NCBI GenBank assembly: GCA_035591015.1
Contig: JAXIUW010209176.1
Span: 1-11,073, forward strand
From: Cephalothrix simula
Lineage: Eukaryota > Nemertea > Palaeonemertea > Archinemertea > Cephalotrichidae
DNA: 11,073 nucleotides
Reading direction: 5' to 3'
Part shown: positions 7,154 to 11,073 of the stretch, piece by piece
Layout of the letters: each line of letters starts with the position of its first letter
How positions within the stretch are numbered: position 1 is the first letter of the stretch
The notes under the pieces: generated by a model
Told to the model about the DNA's origin: nothing
The model's database searches: none
Seen by the model: the letters and a program-made list of their open reading frames with translations, nothing else
Program-made: the position numbers and the translations under genes

Positions 7154-8510
7154 ATGGTGTTTCAGAAGACTTGGATTCTGCCACAAATAAACAATGATCC
7201 TGACGTAAGCAATCAGCAAACAGGGAGTTGCATCATCTACCTCAATAGGAATAACTCAGTGTTTTGCAAATGGGATCTTAGCATCAACACTGGGGTGAGC
7301 AATGATGTTCAAAAAAGTGACCAGAAATCTACATGCACCACCTCTCAGAAGAAAGAACAAATAAGAAGCACTAAGGTCCAAACCCATAAGAAGTCACCCG
7401 AAGAAAAAGAAACACCAAAAGTAAATAGCTGCATAGAAACCCAAGAGAAATCCACCATGACACAAGTACTACCTCCTTTTGATGTAAACAACAACTCTAA
7501 TAACAAAGTTAAAAAACAGGGGGTATTAAGAACCTTGGCAACACCTGCTACATGAATGCTGGTTTCCAGATGTATCATATTCTGTGAGAGAACTCATTAT
7601 AAACAAAACTCTGATGAACCAATAGTCAACCCTTTGAATGCAAGAAGAGAGATCTCGATGAACCTTCAGCAGCTTAACAATGAAGATCAACACGATGCTC
7701 ACGATTTCCTTGTCTCTTTGATGAATGTGCTAGAGATGGAAAACCCAAGGCACATCGTACCAATTGACTTATTTGATGAAGGCAAAAACTTATTAGTAAA
7801 AATATCCAGCTTCAATGATAATTCATTCCCTCATAATGCTATGAGTAGCTATATAGGGCTCATTACTTGTAAGTACCCCATGTTGTGAATACCGATCAAA
7901 ATCTGAACTTGAATCTGAAATATTTTCTTGGAATATATAAGTGGTTAGATTAATCTAGCATCTGCATCACTGGAAGCTAGAAATAGTGAACGGCAGATTT
8001 CCGATAGATTACCTGTTCATACACAAACATGCGGAAGTTGAAGAAAATTTTTACTAATGAGTTTTTGATGAAGGTAACAACGACATAGCTCTCAATCACC
8101 TGCTCGGGAACAACTCAGCGTGGATCGATCCATTCCTATTCACCGAACAAGAAGAATCCACATGCCATACCTGCTAGACGAAAACAAAAAGCATTGCATG
8201 CAGTACAATGCTTCAACTTCATGTTCTGCAATAAAGGAAGAGGCACAACACCCCCAAAACACTTAACGGATGGCAACAATCTGCACAACAATAGCCAGTG
8301 GTCCGAAGATCCTCATAGTCCATTTCAAACGATTCAACTATAAAGTTTTCACATCAATACAGGAATATCAGCTGATGACATGACGATTGAAATTGATGGG
8401 ATGCAGAAACCCGCACCAAGGTCCAAAGCCCTGGGGTTCTCGGAAAGAGCGTCAAGGGACATCTCATTCTTGGTCAACCATTACGAAGTCTGCCGGAGTT
8501 AATTAAAACC
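7154..8510 (+). pseudogene. Ubiquitin-specific protease (USP, peptidase C19) pseudogene
   Basis: USPs are cysteine proteases that remove ubiquitin from proteins. A Lys/Ser/Thr-rich, probably disordered stretch comes first (7154 to about 7510). The Cys box GIKNLGNTCYMNAGFQM follows at 7522-7572, with its catalytic Cys codon TGC at 7546-7548, but in a different frame from the sequences on either side. NNEDQHDAHDFLVSLMNVLE, equivalent to the QQD box, lies around 7675-7737. Two possible zinc-finger halves are weaker: TC...CCEYRSKSE near 7866-7905, and CHTC at 8163-8174. PKILIVHFKRFNY (8303-8341) is the LKRF motif that precedes the catalytic His. FLVNHY (8467-8484) may be the start of the His box, but the expected GHY is not found. 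At least three frameshifts and several stops separate these landmarks. Motifs follow without clear introns, so a retrocopy is possible. I cannot assign a USP subtype. Confidence 0.8.
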
Positions 8511-8543
8511 GGTGTGGACGGGTGAAATAAAATAATACCGGTC

Positions 8544-8575
8544 TATTTAAAATGACCCAATATTTAAAATGACCC
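8544..8575. repeat. Short tandem TATTTAAAATGACCC
   Basis: The 15-mer TATTTAAAATGACCC occurs at 8544-8558 and 8561-8575, two bases apart. A near-copy, ATTTAAAATAACCC, is found at 9057-9070. The pair and the distant copy could bracket a segment of about 500 bp (8561-9070), but I see no other sign that this is a discrete element. Confidence 0.6.
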
Positions 8576-8627
8576 TACTATTGAAATGTGCTACTGATCT
8601 CAAGATAAGCTTTTCGTTTGTAATCAT

Positions 8628-8675
8628 TGACGAGTCACTATACATGTTTCATTTGACCTTCCTCTTGACTCGTCA
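8628..8675. repeat. Inverted pair TGACGAGTCA / TGACTCGTCA
   Basis: Exact 10-base inverted repeats (8628-8637 and 8666-8675) are separated by 28 bases. Each contains a half resembling a TGAC-type bZIP site, but without a gene nearby I make no regulatory claim. Confidence 0.5.
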
Positions 8676-8722
8676 AGTTATAGATGAATACGATATTGCA
8701 TAACTTGATTAGTGGCTGCAGA

Positions 8723-8824
8723 TGTTAAATCGTAGACAATACTCTCACATTTCATTTGTTAAATCGTAGACAATACTCTCACATTTCATTTGTTAAATCG
8801 TAGACAATACTCCCACATTTCATT
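8723..8824. repeat. 34-bp tandem repeat, three copies
   Basis: The unit begins TGTTAAATCGTAGACAATAC and ends CACATTTCATT. Copies lie at 8723-8756, 8757-8790 and 8791-8824. They are identical except for one T-to-C change in copy 3 (CTCTCAC becomes CTCCCAC). The near-perfect identity implies recent expansion. There are no spacers between units, so it is a minisatellite and not an array of any other type. Confidence 0.95.
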
Positions 8825-9660
8825 TAGGACATTTCTCTTTTATTAAAAGAATTGCTTTGATTTTTCTTCATGGGCCATCAAGGCGCACTTCCCCTTCGGG
8901 TGATTCTAAATCGAAGTCGAGATGTAAAATATCTGTTACATGGTATTTCACACGTTTTTAGCCAATCAGATTGCCCCATCGAAGAATCTAATTGATCAAA
9001 TACATTGGAGCGGCACTAACAAAACTGATTCAGACAAGTTTGTGTTAACATGGCTGATTTAAAATAACCCTTTTTATAATTTGTAGTATCAATCATAAAT
9101 CTTTCTAACAGGCTTACAGGGTTAATGTTTTGTCAATTCTTTGGATAGTAATTGGATAGTAGTTTGAGTAAGGTTGGGGTAATGATCTAAAATACTTTTG
9201 ATACTATATTTAGGCTTAATTAAAAAAGCAGAGCGCTTTTTCCATACAATTAGTACCTAAAGCACGTGAAGTTCCATACGTGACAAAATAAAAAAAATTA
9301 TAATTCAATTATAATAAATTATAATAAAACCAAAAAACTCAATAGTAAAACGACAATTGAATAATCATACTTTACAATTATCTACCATAAACAACCATTA
9401 AATTTCTTTTCGTAAAATTCGATTATAGTTAAACAACATTTTAATAATCTTACTATATTAACTTCCATTCATACATGTACTAGTAAAATAAATGGATTTT
9501 TTTGTAAAATCTTATTCCTAAATTGAAATATGTATCACATAAAAATTGTCTGCAATAAAATAATGACATAATCCAAAAATTGTCTAAATATTTGATAACT
9601 CAACAATGTGTCAAGAGTCAGGAAATATCGAATGTACATATGTATTTGACAAAAAGAGAT
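8825..9660. other. Non-coding, AT-rich region
   Basis: No gene is visible on either strand. A textbook CCAAT-type sequence (AGCCAATCAG) lies at 8960-8969, without a TATA box or coding region at a suitable distance. Short local duplications include TTGGATAGTAATTGGATAGTAG near 9140-9162, and an AT-only palindromic patch near 9293-9330 (TATAATTCAATTATAATAAA). I see nothing further that can be supported. Confidence 0.5.
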
Positions 9661-9711
9661 GATGAAGCTACCAAAATAATTATCGAATACAGATGAAGCT
9701 ACCAAAATAAT
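9661..9711. repeat. 20-bp direct repeat, 31-bp spacing
   Basis: GATGAAGCTACCAAAATAAT occurs exactly at 9661-9680 and again at 9692-9711, separated by TATCGAATACA. This is a simple recent duplication in non-coding DNA. Confidence 0.9.
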
Positions 9712-9982
9712 GATCAAGAGTTAAATCATAGATATAACAGAAAGTATGTACATGTATGTCAATGCTGATACTTGAAGTCCTAAAAGCTTCGGATTTCCTT
9801 TTAATCCTTGTCGGATATGTATGTTTCAATAGAGGTGAAGAATAAACGGAATTTTTTGGGGTATCAAAATAAATTTACCAAAATTGAAATTCAATGAGTG
9901 TAAAATTGCATAAAATAATAGAACTCAGGATAAGAAAGACAGAATTTAAATTTATTTTATCTTTCAGTTGGATGTTTGACAT

Positions 9983-10048
9983 TGTGAGTTTATTTTTGTG
10001 ATTTTGTGAGTTTATTTTTGTGATTTTGTGAGTTTATTTTTGTGATTT
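9983..10048. repeat. 22-bp tandem repeat, three perfect copies
   Basis: The unit TGTGAGTTTATTTTTGTGAT plus TT repeats without change at 9983-10004, 10005-10026 and 10027-10048. It is bounded on the left by GATGTTTGACAT and on the right by TCTTATTTTC. No reading frame runs through it. Confidence 0.95.
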
Positions 10049-11010
10049 TCTTATTTTCTTATAAATGTTTATTTTTTGCAGATCCTCCAGACATGTGGCG
10101 TTCAATATGAGTCTAAAATTAATTAGTTATTTGACTGGAAATTCGTACTAATACTACTTACTGTATCTTGATACCCAACGAAAAAAATTTGATATCAGTT
10201 ATAAATTTTGTAACCGTGGTTCTACATGAACCTGTTCTTTGAGCAGTGAAAATGTTGCTTAACCCCAACCCCCTTCTTCAGTCGGGGTATTTCGGATAGA
10301 TTATCCTAAATTGAGGTTACTATTAAGGTAAGTTTGAATTACGTACTTTCCTACTGTGTACTGTTACGGATATGTTATAGATCTACAATGTACTGTATGA
10401 ACATTATATATCAGGTATAGGGTATTATTATGTGTACATGAATTCTTATTCGCATAACAGAATTGACCATTTAAGCTGATACATTAAATCGAATTTCATA
10501 TGTTCAGTATATGTAACCATACATGTAGTAACCATCTGAATAATTTATTCGTTAAGATCGGTCTTAGGCCAATATTTCAATATAATATAGCATTTAGTAT
10601 GTGATGTACATGGAGATACATGTGAATTAGATAATTTAGTCGCTCCGAGAACAGGCTGAAACCGGAATATGTTAATTAACCTTTATGACGTAATATAGCT
10701 CACAAAATATAGCTTCACTAAATTTATATTTATCATATTTAATGATATTTTATACTTTGTATTTCGCATTTTTCGAATTTTTATTATAAATAACTCTTCT
10801 CTTCATCTTATGTACGACGCCAGTCTCCCGTACATAAATTGGTCCCGCGAGCCGGATAGTCGCGTACAGGATCAGCACTGTACTAAGTCAGCATCCACCA
10901 TCGTCTCAGGATTCTCATAATCCACACCGTCATTTGAATTAGGATTGTGGGTGATTTTTGTCTCAAATTAAAATCCTTGTATTATTTTTTCAACCATTAA
11001 AGACCCACAC
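10049..11010. other. Non-coding region, GC content rising to the right
   Basis: No coding region is supported. The phrase TATTAAGGTAAGTTT at 10321-10335 contains a perfect splice-donor-like AAGGTAAGT and is identical to 5753-5767 inside the palindrome. A C-run and G-run (ACCCC near 10261, GGGGT near 10283) could form a small hairpin. TACATG palindromes recur near 10521 and 10607. From about 10815 the composition becomes noticeably richer in G and C (CCCGCGAGCCGG near 10843-10854), a change from the AT-rich DNA to the left. Confidence 0.45.
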
Positions 11011-11014
11011 CGGG

Positions 11015-11023
11015 TATAAATAG
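11015..11023 (+). promoter_or_regulatory. TATA-box-like site, possible promoter for a gene beyond the window
   Basis: TATAAATAG matches the RNA polymerase II TATA consensus and sits in a locally GC-rich setting (CCGGG before it, CGGC after it). A start would be expected about 25-30 bases downstream, near 11042-11053 (GCTATTCACTCC, which includes a pyrimidine-A-like initiator). The window ends at 11073, so no transcript or coding region can be seen. In AT-rich DNA a chance match is quite possible. Confidence 0.3.
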
Positions 11024-11073
11024 CGGCATCATAGATGGCGCTGCTATTCACTCCCGGGAGATTCAAACGGCTG

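Noticed and set aside
7345-7578. Minus-strand 77-codon frame
   Set aside because: Antisense shadow of the USP pseudogene's N-terminal linker and Cys box.
7866-7880. Splice donor-like CTTGTAAGTACC in the USP pseudogene
   Set aside because: USP-like coding sequence appears to continue directly across it (CCEYRSKSE after a frameshift), so an intron is not needed.
9535-9717. Minus-strand 60-codon hydrophobic frame
   Set aside because: Ile/Leu/Phe-rich translation of AT-rich DNA that includes the 20-bp direct repeat; no family motif.
8723-10048. Possible CRISPR array
   Set aside because: The 34-bp and 22-bp units are directly adjacent with no spacers, and the region is eukaryotic.
10815-10925. 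Possible tRNA gene in the GC-richer patch
   Set aside because: No acceptor-stem pairing, A-box or TTCGA-type B-box could be aligned.

Overview
The window looks like AT-rich nuclear DNA from an invertebrate. A mollusc, perhaps a bivalve, is my best guess. This rests on the decayed transposon types, the lack of bacterial gene organisation, many small tandem and inverted repeats, and frequent TACATGTA-like palindromes (near 647, 1686, 1737, 1760, 9472, 9747 and 10521). The species is an inference. I see no intact protein-coding gene: every recognisable coding stretch is broken, and the region reads as a graveyard of mobile elements plus one gene-derived pseudogene.

Layout. Positions 1-1970 are non-coding and repeat-rich: a two-copy tandem repeat of period about 247 bp carrying telomere-like CCTAAA runs (721-1180), an unusual interleaved inverted repeat in order A-B-A'-B' (1180-1395), and a two-copy direct repeat (1504-1714). 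Positions 1970-6351 hold the main feature, a giant inverted repeat with arms of about 2.1 and 2.3 kb whose dyad lies at 4060/4061. Each arm carries the same two pieces of one transposon-like protein family. The C-terminal piece (an AAHALTGCDS/GIGK motif plus a Cys-rich CXC-like tail) faces outward. The N-terminal piece (WPLHL, HFNYAR, ETTFMRYG and GGIIGVT motifs) faces the dyad. The left arm also contains a 171-bp MITE-like insertion whose empty site can be read in the right arm.

Positions 6352-6585 are a spacer. Positions 6586-7020 are a LINE-type reverse transcriptase remnant in which YADD has become YAGD. Positions 7154-8510 hold a ubiquitin-specific protease (USP, peptidase C19) pseudogene with a readable Cys box, QQD-like box and PKILIVHFKRF motif in shifting frames. 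From 8511 to the end there is AT-rich non-coding DNA with three-copy 34-bp and 22-bp tandem repeats. A TATA-box-like site at 11015 may mark a promoter for a gene beyond the right edge.

The parts do not form a working pathway. The most noteworthy object is the palindrome: if transcribed, either arm-to-arm transcript would fold into a long imperfect double-stranded RNA. The two arms record a rearrangement, a shared nonsense codon, arm-specific deletions and a later MITE insertion, so the order of events can be partly dated within a single locus.
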